Shown in pieces: positions 25,372-33,861 of a stretch of 47,922 bases of DNA. Each line of letters begins with the position of its first letter. The stretch's first letter is position 1. The notes beneath the pieces were generated by a model. That model saw only the letters and a list, made by a program, of their open reading frames with translations. It had not been told where the DNA came from and searched no databases. Origin of the DNA: Homoserinibacter sp. GY 40078 (GTDB taxonomy: Bacteria > Actinomycetota > Actinomycetes > Actinomycetales > Microbacteriaceae); NCBI RefSeq assembly GCF_008017545.1, contig NZ_VRTZ01000002.1, forward strand, positions 903,443 to 951,364, written 5' to 3'. The position numbers and the translations under genes were made by a program.

Positions 25372-25653
25372 GTGCCTATCGAGATCAGCCACGAGCCCGA
25401 CGCTCACCGCTACACGCTCCGGCGTGGGGGCGCGATCGTGAGCGTGCTCGAATACCTCGACCACGGTCCGAGCGTCGTCTTCCACCACACGATCACCGTG
25501 CCGAACCAGCGCGGGCACGGTTACGCCGCCCAGCTCGTGGAGTTCGCGGTGAACGACGTCGAGCACAGCGGGCGCTCGATCACCCCGAGCTGCTGGTACG
25601 TGGCCGACTGGTTCGACGCGCATCCGGAGCGCTCCGGCGTCCTGGCGCGCTGA
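25372..25653 (+). CDS. Small GNAT-like N-acetyltransferase (YjdJ type)
   Basis: A 93-residue protein of the short GNAT subgroup. The acetyl-CoA-binding loop is VPNQRGHGYAAQLVEFAV (about residues 44-61), and the C-terminal part SCWYVADWFDAHPE matches the YjdJ/GTLF-type end. These short enzymes lack the N-terminal substrate half of full GNATs, and their substrates are mostly unknown. It is divergent from the glutathione peroxidase gene by 42 bp. Confidence 0.85.
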   Translation: MPIEISHEPDAHRYTLRRGGAIVSVLEYLDHGPSVVFHHTITVPNQRGHGYAAQLVEFAVNDVEHSGRSITPSCWYVADWFDAHPERSGVLAR

Positions 25654-25668
25654 CCCTCTCGCCCCACC

Positions 25669-26154
25669 TCAGCGGGGTGTGAGGCGGAAGATGCGCAGTA
25701 CGCGTCCCGAGCTGCGTTCGTAGCCGCGGTATCCGGGCCACTGCGCCTCAAGAAGCCGCCAGGTCTCCTCCCGCTGGTCGTCCGGCACGAGCTCGGCCCG
25801 AACGGGAATCCGGTCGCCGCGGAAGTCGATCTCGGCGTCAGGGTGGGCGAGCAGGTTCGCGGTCCACGCCGGATGCTCCGGGCGGGCGAAATTGGAGCCG
25901 GTGACGAGGATCGTGCCGTCGGCCAACGGGCAGCACATGAGCGCGGACTCGCGGGGTTGGCCGGAGCGCGCGCCGATGGTGTGGAGGACGAGCGAGGGCA
26001 CGACGGCGCCGCTCAGCGGTCCGCGACGCCCGCGCGTGACGAAGGCGGCCGCCCGCTCGAGCGGGGGCATCATCCGCGGACCGTAGCGGCGGAAGAAGGC
26101 GGTGCGTGAGAACCAGGCGACGACGACGCGGACAGGCCGGAGTGCGAGTGTCAC
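25669..26154 (-). CDS. Deazaflavin-dependent (F420) Ddn-like oxidoreductase
   Basis: A 161-residue member of the nitroreductase/Ddn family. Recognisable features are LVLHTIGARSGQPRESALMC, then ILVTGSNFARPEHPAWTANL and EIDFRGDRIPVRAELV, the split-beta-barrel pattern that binds the deazaflavin cofactor F420. Known members use F420H2 to reduce quinones or nitroimidazoles. The presence of the gene suggests that the host makes F420, consistent with an actinobacterium. It is followed by a PhnB-like gene in the same direction upstream (14-bp gap). Confidence 0.88.
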   Translation of the reverse strand: MTLALRPVRVVVAWFSRTAFFRRYGPRMMPPLERAAAFVTRGRRGPLSGAVVPSLVLHTIGARSGQPRESALMCCPLADGTILVTGSNFARPEHPAWTANLLAHPDAEIDFRGDRIPVRAELVPDDQREETWRLLEAQWPGYRGYERSSGRVLRIFRLTPR

Positions 26155-26167
26155 GAAGTCGGACGGC

Positions 26168-26584
26168 TCACGCCTCGGGGGCGGTGATGTTCACGAGCCA
26201 AGCGACCCCGAACCGGTCGACGAGCATGCCGAACGCGTCACCCCACGGCGCCTGCTCGAGCGGCACGGTGAGCGTGCCGCCCTCGAGGAGGCCGTCCCAG
26301 TACGACCGCAGCGCCTCGCCATCGTCTCCCGAGATCGACACCGAGATGGAGCTGCCCTCCGACAGGGGCATGTGGCTCGGGGTGTCCGCCCCCATGAGCG
26401 TGAAGCCCGCGGGCGTCTCCAGCTGCGCGTGCATCACCAGATGGGCCTCTGCGGGCTCCACCTCCATGCCGCCGTCGGCGAAGGTCGAGACGGTCAGCTC
26501 GCCGCCGAAGATCTCCTGGTAGCGCTCCATCGCCTCCCGCGCGCCGGTTCGCCAGTTGAGGTACGGGTTGAGCGTCATGGACAT
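26168..26584 (-). CDS. PhnB-like VOC (glyoxalase fold) protein
   Basis: A 138-residue protein starting MSMTLNPYLNWRTGAREAME with a good ribosome-binding site (GAGGAG) before the ATG. The paired beta-alpha-beta-beta-beta units of the VOC fold are visible, and the end QAPWGDAFGMLVDRFGVAWL is the PhnB/3-demethylubiquinone-methyltransferase-like signature. Catalytic metal ligands cannot be assigned with confidence, and many PhnB-like proteins have no known substrate. A second, related protein is at 46394-46858. Confidence 0.88.
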   Translation of the reverse strand: MSMTLNPYLNWRTGAREAMERYQEIFGGELTVSTFADGGMEVEPAEAHLVMHAQLETPAGFTLMGADTPSHMPLSEGSSISVSISGDDGEALRSYWDGLLEGGTLTVPLEQAPWGDAFGMLVDRFGVAWLVNITAPEA

Positions 26585-26668
26585 GGTGGTCTCCTCTTCG
26601 CACGGGGATGCTGTGATTCTCCGCCGACCGACGCCCCAGCACCAGAGGCGTATGCGGCGACCGTGCGG

Positions 26669-26674
26669 CACACT
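26669..26674 (+). promoter_or_regulatory. Possible -10 element of a leaderless gene (CACACT)
   Basis: CACACT is a weak TANNNT variant, but it ends exactly six bases before GTG 26681, the same spacing as at other leaderless genes in the window. Confidence 0.35.
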
Positions 26675-26680
26675 GGATCG

Positions 26681-27193
26681 GTGGCCGAACTCCTCGCCGT
26701 TCACGGCGACATCACCCGGCAGCGGGTGGATGCGATCGTCAACGCTGCGAACAACGCCATGCGCGGAGGCGGCGGAGTCGACGGAGCGATCCACCGCGCG
26801 GGAGGTCCGGCGATCCTCGAGGACTGCATCGCCCGATTCCCGCATGGTCTGGCGACCGGTGACGCGGGATGGACGACCGCAGGCGAGCTGCCTGCGCGAT
26901 GGGTCGTGCACACGGTGGGCCCCGACTACGGGTCCGGGCAGCGTGACCGCGAGCTGCTCGTATCCTGCTACCGCCGGTCGATCGAGGTCGCCGCGGGGCT
27001 CGGCGCGACGGGCATCGCCTTCCCGCTCGTGAGCGCGGGTATCTACGCCTGGCCGCTCGACGACGCGATCCGCGCCGCCGTGGACACGATTCGCTTGGCT
27101 CTCGACGACAGAACGTCGTCGCTCGTCGAGGCGCGCATCGTGGCACGCGACGCGGCGACGCATGAGCGCGTGCAGAACGCGATCGCCGGCTGA
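26681..27193 (+). CDS. Macro-domain protein (MacroD/YmdB-type O-acetyl-ADP-ribose deacetylase)
   Basis: A 170-residue single macro domain. ADP-ribose-binding and catalytic features are GDITRQRVDAIVNAANNAM (about residues 9-27), GGGGVDGAIHRAGG and PLVSAGIYAWPLDDA. Family members remove ADP-ribose from proteins or hydrolyse O-acetyl-ADP-ribose. The GTG start at 26681 gives the usual N-terminus (VAELLAVHGDITRQ). It is followed after 2 bp by a conserved unknown gene, probably co-transcribed. Confidence 0.92.
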   Translation: MAELLAVHGDITRQRVDAIVNAANNAMRGGGGVDGAIHRAGGPAILEDCIARFPHGLATGDAGWTTAGELPARWVVHTVGPDYGSGQRDRELLVSCYRRSIEVAAGLGATGIAFPLVSAGIYAWPLDDAIRAAVDTIRLALDDRTSSLVEARIVARDAATHERVQNAIAG

Positions 27194-27195
27194 CC

Positions 27196-27789
27196 ATGAC
27201 GCCCGACGGGACCCGGCGAGGGCCGCGGATCGAGCTGTGGTGGATCCCGGTGGGTGCGGGCGGCCACGTCGTGGTGCACACGAGCCGGTGGTGGGAGCTG
27301 TGGCGCGCCCACCAGGAGCGACGAGCACCGCGACCGCTCTTCCATGCGGCGCTCATCGTCCACGACGGGGAACGGGAACACGACATCGAGATGGCGCCGG
27401 CGTGGGGGCGCGGCTCCCGGTCGCCGGGTGTCGTCGCGACGGGCCCGGTTGGGATGCGGCTCCTCGGCGCATCACGCTTCTTCCGCTACGAGATCCGCTG
27501 CGGGCGCGGCACCCGGATCCCCGATCTCGCGTTCGCGGTCGACTCGCCGCAGGTCTTCCCCGTCACCCCTGCCGCGGCACGGGAGCTGCTGGATCGACCC
27601 GCCCACGCGCCGCTACTCGTCTGGGGTCGGGAGGCGTACGGATCGGGCGACATGTGGAACTCGAACTCGCTCGTCGCGTGGCTGCTCACGGCCGCGGGCA
27701 TCGACGCCGAGAACCTGGCGCCACCGCACGACGGCAGCGCCCCCGGGTGGATCGCGGGTCTCGCGGCGTCGCGTGCCGCCTCGCGCTAG
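27196..27789 (+). CDS. Conserved protein of unknown function, possibly papain/NlpC-like fold
   Basis: A 197-residue soluble protein without signal peptide. It opens RIELWWIPVGAGGHVVVHTS and contains RRAPRPLFHAALIVHDG, then FFRYEIRCGRGTRIPDLA and GSGDMWNSNSLVAWLL. The arrangement of an early His in a beta strand and a late helix start (WNSNSLVAWLL) recalls NlpC/P60-like folds. No cysteine is at the expected nucleophile position, so peptidase activity is not predicted. It starts 2 bp after the macro-domain gene. Its TAG stop overlaps the TAG stop of the convergent GAP-family gene in a CTAG (27786-27789). Confidence 0.75.
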   Translation: MTPDGTRRGPRIELWWIPVGAGGHVVVHTSRWWELWRAHQERRAPRPLFHAALIVHDGEREHDIEMAPAWGRGSRSPGVVATGPVGMRLLGASRFFRYEIRCGRGTRIPDLAFAVDSPQVFPVTPAAARELLDRPAHAPLLVWGREAYGSGDMWNSNSLVAWLLTAAGIDAENLAPPHDGSAPGWIAGLAASRAASR

Positions 27790-28457
27790 AACGCGGCGAT
27801 CCCCTTGCCGATCGAGGAAGCGCCGAGCACGAGCATCAACACGGACATGATGATCGCGTTGTGGTCGACGAGCCACACCCGCACGGAACCGAGCGCCGGG
27901 TGCAGGCGCTCCGCCGCCACGAGGTAGCCGACCACGGGCACGATCACGGTGGCGCCGGCGAGCACAGCGTAGATCGCCACGACGACCGCCGCCTCGCCGA
28001 CCGGGAAGCCACCCGACCCGATCTCCACGCCCGCGCTCGCCGAGAGCAGCAGGTTCTTCGGATTGAGCGCGGCGAGCACGAAACCGAGCCCCAAGCCCGC
28101 GCCGAAGCCCATCCCGTCGACAGCCCGCATCCATCCGGGCAGCGCGGCCTCCTGACCCGTCCGCGGCCTCCGCTGCCACTGGCGCACCGCGAGCCCGATG
28201 AGCACCATTCCCAGCACGATGCGCACGATCGCGAAAATCAGCGGCGGGTCGCTCGCACCGGTCTCGACGAGCGTCGAGACGAGCGCGAAGACACTGGTCA
28301 CGACCACGATGCCCGCGAGCCACCCCAGGAGGAACGCCGGCGCGGTCACGCGAGCGCGTGGCGAGAGCAGCATGAGGATCGCCGCGATGATCGGGATGGG
28401 ACTGATCGCGACACCCACCGCGAGGGGTAGCACTCCCCCGATGACACCCCACATCAC
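27786..28457 (-). CDS. GAP-family (Sap/sulfolipid-1-addressing-like) membrane protein
   Basis: A 223-residue protein with six hydrophobic segments. The N-terminus MMWGVIGGVLPLAVGVAISP and the internal LGLGFVLAALNPKNLLLSAS are characteristic of the GAP/SfLAP family, related to LysE-type exporters. Mycobacterial members help move glycolipids such as sulfolipid-1 or glycopeptidolipids; the cargo here is unknown. Its ATG overlaps the TGA of the SulP gene (ATGA), so the two are translated together. Confidence 0.87.
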   Translation of the reverse strand: MMWGVIGGVLPLAVGVAISPIPIIAAILMLLSPRARVTAPAFLLGWLAGIVVVTSVFALVSTLVETGASDPPLIFAIVRIVLGMVLIGLAVRQWQRRPRTGQEAALPGWMRAVDGMGFGAGLGLGFVLAALNPKNLLLSASAGVEIGSGGFPVGEAAVVVAIYAVLAGATVIVPVVGYLVAAERLHPALGSVRVWLVDHNAIIMSVLMLVLGASSIGKGIAAF

Positions 28458-30184
28458 GAGCCCGCCTTCCGCGCCCGACGGCCCGTGCCCGACGGTCGGC
28501 CGCCGAGCGCGTCGACCGCCGCACGATTGGTGGGGAAGATCGTCGCTTCTCCCCGCAGCCCGAGGGCATCGAGCCGCGCGAGCGTCGCCGGCCGCACCCG
28601 GCTGAACGACAACCGGGTACCTCGCTCCTCGAGCCAGACGCGGAGGCCCACCATCGCCTCGGCGGCGGTGACGTCGATGTCGGTCACGGCCTCCATGTCG
28701 AGCACGAGGTCGTGCACCGTCTCATCGGGCGCACGCACCGCGCGCCTCACCGCGCCGGCGAAGGTCTCGGCGTTGGCGAAGAACAGCGGAGCCGACATCC
28801 GCACCACGACGACGCCCGGGACCGTCGAGCGCCCCACGCCCGCCTCATCCACGAGCGAGCGGCGATCGGACCCGACGACGAGCACGTCGATCGGCGGATG
28901 AGCGGCGCGACGAGCCAGGTTCACGAGAGCGAGTACGAAGGCGACGAGCACGCCCGGGATCGCGCCGACGAGCAGCGTCACCACGAAACAGGTTCCCGCG
29001 ACGGCGAACTCGAACCGGTCGATACGCCACAGTCGGGCGAAGGAACGCGGCGCCAGAAGCGGCAGCACGGCGACGGCGACGACCGCGCCGATCGCCGGAG
29101 ACGGGATGTCGGCGAGCAGTGCGGTGCCGAACACGAGGAGCGCGATCGCTCCCGCGGCGACGACGAGCGACGGCAATTGGGTGCGCGAACCCGCCTGATC
29201 CATCGCCGCCGTCCGGCTCGTCGACGACCCCATCGCGAACGCGCCCTGCGCACCCGCGGCGATGTTCGCGAGGCCGAACGCGAGCAGATCGCGGTTCGGG
29301 TTCACGCGGTAGCGGTTCCGCTCGGCGTAGGCGCGGGAGAGCAGCAGGCCCTCGGCGAGCGTCACGAGCGTGATGGCGATCGCCGACGGGACGAGGGAGA
29401 CCCACGAGAGCACGTCGAGCATCGGCCAGGTGAATCGCGGGGGGCCCGCAGGGACGGGGCCGAGCACGGGCACCCCGCGCTCCGCGAGCCCCGCGACCGA
29501 GACGACGGCCGTCGCGGCCACGAGCACCACGAGCGCCCACGGGACGACCGGGAGGAACCGCCGCCCGAGGAGCATCACGAGGATCGAGGAGACGGCGACC
29601 GCGACCGACCACGGCTCGGCGCGCGGCAGTTCGAGGACGATCCGGCCCACCCGCTCGAAGAACTCGGCACCCGACGGGAGCGAGATCCCGAGCATCTTCG
29701 CGATCTGCCCGACCAGGATGTCGAGCGCCAGGCCGGCGACGAACCCCACGAGGATCGGGGCCGAGAGGAAGCTGGCCAGGAACCCGAGCCGGAACACCGC
29801 GAGCAGCACGAACAGCACGCCGACGATCACGGCCTGAGCGAGCGCGAGTGTCGCGTAATCGTCTCCGGCGATCGCGAGGCCGCCGACCGACGACGCGACG
29901 AGCGCCGCGATCGCGGCATCCGGGGAGGCGACGAGCTGGCGCGACGAGACGAACAGCACGTAGACGATCGTCGGCACGACGAGCGCGTAGAGGCCCGCGG
30001 TCGCGGGGAGCCCTGCGATCTGGGCATACCCGATGTTGAGGGGCACCGCGAGCGCGAGGAGCGTCACACCCGCGAGCAACTCGCGGCCTACCCCACGCAC
30101 CGTCAGGCCCGCCAACGGAGGTCGCAGCCGCGAGGGGGCGGGGCGACCCCCGTCCCGTCGGCGTGCAACGCCCGCGTCGCTCAC
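28454..30184 (-). CDS. SulP-family anion transporter with STAS domain
   Basis: A 576-residue transporter. About residues 25-410 are polytopic, with the family's early segment LAVPLNIGYAQIAGLPATAG and a later GSSTSRTAAMDQAGSRTQL. A C-terminal STAS domain (about residues 440-555; VVVVRMSAPLFFANAETF, LVLDMEAVTDIDVTAAEAM) regulates transport. SulP proteins move sulfate, bicarbonate or similar anions with Na+ or H+; the ion is not predictable here. The start is GTG 30182-30184, divergent from the SARP-type regulator by 87 bp. The downstream GAP-family gene overlaps its stop. Confidence 0.92.
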   Translation of the reverse strand: MSDAGVARRRDGGRPAPSRLRPPLAGLTVRGVGRELLAGVTLLALAVPLNIGYAQIAGLPATAGLYALVVPTIVYVLFVSSRQLVASPDAAIAALVASSVGGLAIAGDDYATLALAQAVIVGVLFVLLAVFRLGFLASFLSAPILVGFVAGLALDILVGQIAKMLGISLPSGAEFFERVGRIVLELPRAEPWSVAVAVSSILVMLLGRRFLPVVPWALVVLVAATAVVSVAGLAERGVPVLGPVPAGPPRFTWPMLDVLSWVSLVPSAIAITLVTLAEGLLLSRAYAERNRYRVNPNRDLLAFGLANIAAGAQGAFAMGSSTSRTAAMDQAGSRTQLPSLVVAAGAIALLVFGTALLADIPSPAIGAVVAVAVLPLLAPRSFARLWRIDRFEFAVAGTCFVVTLLVGAIPGVLVAFVLALVNLARRAAHPPIDVLVVGSDRRSLVDEAGVGRSTVPGVVVVRMSAPLFFANAETFAGAVRRAVRAPDETVHDLVLDMEAVTDIDVTAAEAMVGLRVWLEERGTRLSFSRVRPATLARLDALGLRGEATIFPTNRAAVDALGGRPSGTGRRARKAGS

Positions 30185-30259
30185 GTGACCTTCCTAGTCC
30201 TCGGTCCCGCGGGCCGCAACGGCGAGAACGTCACCGCGTCCGCCGGGGACCTCCCGCTC

Positions 30260-30265
30260 TAGGGT
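30260..30265 (+). promoter_or_regulatory. -10 element of the leaderless SARP-type regulator gene (TAGGGT)
   Basis: TAGGGT ends six bases before GTG 30272. No conventional ribosome-binding site precedes the GTG, so the mRNA is probably leaderless. Confidence 0.55.
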
Positions 30266-30271
30266 GGAGCG

Positions 30272-33115
30272 GTGCGGATCAGAATCCTCGGCGGCTGGGA
30301 GGTCGAGCACGACGGCCGCGCGGTCGAGATCGTGGGCGACCGCCAGCGCGCGCTCCTGTTCCGGCTGGCGCTCGATCCGCACACTCACGTGCCGTACCGG
30401 GCGATCGCCGAGGATCTCTGGCCCGACGATCTGCCCGAGAACCCGCGCGCATCGCTGCAGTCCCTCGTGTCGCGGCTGCGCAGCCAGCTGCCGACCGACG
30501 TCGTCGCCTCGACGCCGGGGGGATACCGACTCGAGCTTCCGCGCGAGGCTGTCGACGCGGTGCGGTTCCAGGATCTGGTCGCGGCGGCGGTGGCATCGAG
30601 CGATGCGGCGGATTCGGCCCGCCTCGCATCCCAGGCGCTCGAGCTCTGGCGCGGTTCCCCCTGGACGCCGGACCCCTGCTACGACTGGTTGGAGCGGGAT
30701 CTCGCTCGCGACCTGGGCGACGCACGCGAGCGAGCGGAGCGACCCCGCACGGCCTCAGCGGTGCCGTCGCCACTGACCGACATCGTGGGCCGCACTTCCG
30801 AGCTCGAGCAGATCGATCAGCAGCTGGGGCTCTCGCGCCTCGTGACGATCCTCGGACCGGGCGGCGCCGGCAAGACGCGCCTCGCTCTCGAAGCCGGACG
30901 GAAGCGTGGCTCCGCGATCGTCGTCGAACTCGCCCCCGCGGGCCCCGACGAGGTGCCCCAAGCTGTGCTCGGCGCCATCGGTCGTGGGCTCCGAGGAACA
31001 CAGCCCGAGAGCCCTTCGGCCAGCACCGCGACCGTCACCGACCGGATCATCGACGCCCTCGGCGGCAGGGAACTGCTGCTCGTGCTCGACAACTGCGAGC
31101 ACGTGATCGACACGGCCGCCGCCCTCGCCCAGGAGCTGCTCGCCGGAGAACCGCGGCTGCGCATCCTCGCCACGAGCCGCGAGCCGCTCGGCATTCCCGG
31201 CGAGGCGTTCGTGCCCCTCGGCCCCCTCGGCGACGCGGATGCGGAGCGTCTCTTCGCCGACCGCGTCCGTGCGGCTCGCGGCCACGCCCCGACGGACGAG
31301 GAGTCCGAGGCGGCGGCGCGCATCCGGAACCGGCTCGACGGACTGCCCCTCGCGCTCGAACTCGCCGCGGCGAAGGCTCGCACTCTCACCCTGGACGAGC
31401 TCGCCGTCGGTCTGGACGACCGCTTCGCCCTGCTGTCCGGTGGCGTGCGCACCGCGCTCCCCCGCCATCAGACGCTGCGCGCGCTCGTCGACTGGAGCTG
31501 GTCGCTCCTGACCGATGCGGAACGCGAGCTGCTGCAGGTGGTGTCGATCTACCCGGCGGGTGTCGCGGTCGGCGACGCGACGGAGGTCGCCGCCGCACAC
31601 GACATCCCCCGGGCGACGTTCGACGGCCTCGTCGACAAATCGCTCCTCTACCGTGCGGACGGCCGCTATCGCACGCTCGAGACGATCCGCGAATACGGTC
31701 TCGAGCGTCTCGGCGAGAGCGGCGAGCTCGGCCGCCGCCGCCGCGAACAGGCCGACTGGCTGGCGGTCGCGGTCACCCGGGCCGATGCCCGCCTCCGTGG
31801 CCCCGAGGTGCAGTCCGCCATCTACTGGCTCGACAGCGAAGACGACAACATCGCCGCGCTGCTGCGGTTCGCGATCGGATCGGGGCTGAACGAGCAGGCC
31901 GTGCGCATCGTCGCCTCGAGCGTCTGGTACTGGATCATCCGTGATCGCAACGAGGACGCGTTGGGATGGATGGCCCTCGTGGGTCCACTCGCCGACGGCG
32001 TCGAGGGCGATGCCGGTCTGATCGTGCGCGCCGCGAGATCGATGTTGCGCGCGTTCGGCGGGACCGGCGAGCCGAGCGCCGCCATCGACGCGAGCAGCAT
32101 CCAGGAGGAGATGGAAGGCATCGCCGCCCTTGCCGCCGTCAGCGGTAACGACGTTCTTCAGGTGCTTCCCCCGCTCATGGCGGCCTTCAGCCAATGGATC
32201 GTCGCCGGCGGTGAGCCCATGAGCATGGTGCTGCCGAAGGACGATGCCGGGCAGCTGCGGCCCTGGCCCCGTGCCATGCTCTCCGCGATGCGCGCCGCTC
32301 TCGCGCACAACGCCGGCGAGCTTGCGGAGCTCGACGCGTCGAGTCGTCTCGCGATCGAGCTCTTCTCCGACATCGGGGATCAGTGGGGACTCGCGCTCGC
32401 CTGGCAGATGCGCTCGCAATGGCTCGCATTCACCGGGAGTCTCGATGAGGCCCTGGACTTCGCGGACCGATCCACCGAAGCGTTGCGCGCGATCACCTCG
32501 AGTCGTGACCTCCAGCAACAGCAGGGCCTCGCGGTCATGCTCCTCTTCTCGCTCGGGCGAGAGGCCGAGGCTCGATCGCGCGCGGCCTCACTCATCGCGG
32601 AAGCCGAAGCCGCCGGATCCTCGACCGCGATGGTCCTCGCGCTCGTGTGCTCGGCTCAGCTGGAGCTCGCGCGCCACAACCGCGAGGCGGCGGCAGGTCA
32701 TCTCGACCGTGCGCTCGCCGCCGCGGGCGACTGGGACACGCCACCGCCGCAGATGACCGCCATCCTCGAAGGCGTCCACGCGCGGGTGGAGTTGGCGTTC
32801 CACCGCGTGGTCGAGGCGCTCGAACCGCTCGCCCGGGCGGCGACCGTCGCGGCGAGCAGCTCCGACAACCCGATCATGGCGTCGATCGCGATCGTCATCG
32901 GCGAGCTGTCGCTTGCGGTGGGAGATCCCGCGGGAGCGCTCGAGAGCCTCGCGCTCGCCCGAGCGCTCCGCGGCGGCGCCGACCTATCCGATCCGTTCGA
33001 ACGCGATCTCGAGGCGGCGATCCAGGCAGCGCCGCCCCGCTCCGAAGAACGGGACGGCGCTGCTGCCCGGGCCGCCGAGGAGGCGGAGCGGATGCGTCAG
33101 ATCTTGCGCCGGTAG
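30272..33115 (+). CDS. AfsR/SARP-type transcriptional regulator with NB-ARC-like ATPase and TPR-rich C-terminus
   Basis: A 947-residue cytoplasmic regulator. Residues 1-95 are an OmpR-type winged helix (MRIRILGGWEVEHDG, then RAIAEDLWPDDLPENPRASL, LQSLVSRLRSQL). The following bacterial transcriptional activation domain is short (to about residue 150), because the ATPase begins near residue 170. The ATPase has Walker A GPGGAGKTRLALEAG, Walker B LLLVLDNCEHV and the sensor region LRILATSREPLGI. Residues about 540-947 are alpha-helical and TPR-like. SARPs activate secondary-metabolite and export genes by binding direct repeats. It converges, with a 19-bp overlap, on a DrrBA-type exporter whose promoter region carries such a repeat. 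Confidence 0.9.
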   Translation: MRIRILGGWEVEHDGRAVEIVGDRQRALLFRLALDPHTHVPYRAIAEDLWPDDLPENPRASLQSLVSRLRSQLPTDVVASTPGGYRLELPREAVDAVRFQDLVAAAVASSDAADSARLASQALELWRGSPWTPDPCYDWLERDLARDLGDARERAERPRTASAVPSPLTDIVGRTSELEQIDQQLGLSRLVTILGPGGAGKTRLALEAGRKRGSAIVVELAPAGPDEVPQAVLGAIGRGLRGTQPESPSASTATVTDRIIDALGGRELLLVLDNCEHVIDTAAALAQELLAGEPRLRILATSREPLGIPGEAFVPLGPLGDADAERLFADRVRAARGHAPTDEESEAAARIRNRLDGLPLALELAAAKARTLTLDELAVGLDDRFALLSGGVRTALPRHQTLRALVDWSWSLLTDAERELLQVVSIYPAGVAVGDATEVAAAHDIPRATFDGLVDKSLLYRADGRYRTLETIREYGLERLGESGELGRRRREQADWLAVAVTRADARLRGPEVQSAIYWLDSEDDNIAALLRFAIGSGLNEQAVRIVASSVWYWIIRDRNEDALGWMALVGPLADGVEGDAGLIVRAARSMLRAFGGTGEPSAAIDASSIQEEMEGIAALAAVSGNDVLQVLPPLMAAFSQWIVAGGEPMSMVLPKDDAGQLRPWPRAMLSAMRAALAHNAGELAELDASSRLAIELFSDIGDQWGLALAWQMRSQWLAFTGSLDEALDFADRSTEALRAITSSRDLQQQQGLAVMLLFSLGREAEARSRAASLIAEAEAAGSSTAMVLALVCSAQLELARHNREAAAGHLDRALAAAGDWDTPPPQMTAILEGVHARVELAFHRVVEALEPLARAATVAASSSDNPIMASIAIVIGELSLAVGDPAGALESLALARALRGGADLSDPFERDLEAAIQAAPPRSEERDGAAARAAEEAERMRQILRR

Positions 33116-33861
33116 GCCCACGTCGCAAGCGGGAAGAACACCGACACCAGCACGACGCAGCTGGCGAGCACCCAGAGGATCTCAGTTCCGAGATCCGAGC
33201 CGGGAGCCATGTAGTCGGCTCCGACGAGGAGTCCGCGCATCGACTCGATCACGTGGGTGACGGGGTTGACCGCGACCCAGCCCTGCAGCCAGTCCGGCAG
33301 CGTGTCTGCGGGGACGAACGTGGACGAGCCGAAGGTCAACGGGAACACTACGAGGAACGAGAGCCCCTGGACCGCACCGGAGCTGCGGGCGAGCATGCCC
33401 ACGAGCACCGAGATCCAGCACAGGCTCACGGCGAACACGATCATCAGGACGACCGCGAACACCACCTCGTACCAGGCCGTGTGGAAGCGGAAACCGATGA
33501 GCACGCCGAACAGCAGGCTGACGCCGACGGCGATCGTGTGGCGCACGATGTCGCCGGTCACGGCGCCGAGTAGCGGCGCCGAGCGCGAGATCGGCAGCGA
33601 CCGGAACCTGTCGAACACTCCGTTCTTGAGGTCGGTGTTGAGGTTCACACCGATCGTCATGGAGGTGAACATGATCGTCTGCACGATGATGCCGGGCAGC
33701 GCGAACTGCAGGTACTGCTCGGTGCCCCCGGCGATCGCGCCGCCGAAGATGAACACGAAGATCACGGTCATGAGAACCGGCTGCAGCGTCACGTCGATGA
33801 ACTGCTCCGGATTGCGCACCATCTTCGTGACGGTGCGGCGGGCGAGGATGAGGGCGTCCAT
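33097..33861 (-). CDS. ABC-2 type permease (DrrB-like)
   Basis: A 254-residue permease with six hydrophobic segments and no large extracytoplasmic domain, the DrrB/NodJ layout. Typical segments are RNPEQFIDVTLQPVLMTVIF near the N-terminus and FLVVFPLTFGSSTFVPADTL before the last helices. With the ATPase encoded upstream it should form a homodimeric exporter of drugs, lipids or antibiotics. Its ATG shares a base with the TGA of the ATPase gene (TGATG). Its 3' end overlaps the SARP-type regulator gene by 19 bp on the opposite strand. Confidence 0.92.
   Translation of the reverse strand: MDALILARRTVTKMVRNPEQFIDVTLQPVLMTVIFVFIFGGAIAGGTEQYLQFALPGIIVQTIMFTSMTIGVNLNTDLKNGVFDRFRSLPISRSAPLLGAVTGDIVRHTIAVGVSLLFGVLIGFRFHTAWYEVVFAVVLMIVFAVSLCWISVLVGMLARSSGAVQGLSFLVVFPLTFGSSTFVPADTLPDWLQGWVAVNPVTHVIESMRGLLVGADYMAPGSDLGTEILWVLASCVVLVSVFFPLATWAYRRKI

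Noticed and set aside
25653-25690. Bidirectional terminator between the GNAT and Ddn-like genes
   Set aside because: Only short, interrupted complementarity (CCCC with GGGG, CCTCA with TGAGG) is present; too weak to call.
28712-30262. A 516-codon open frame antisense to the SulP gene
   Set aside because: Highly charged Arg/Glu/Asp/His sequence without domains; the SulP transporter on the other strand is unmistakable.
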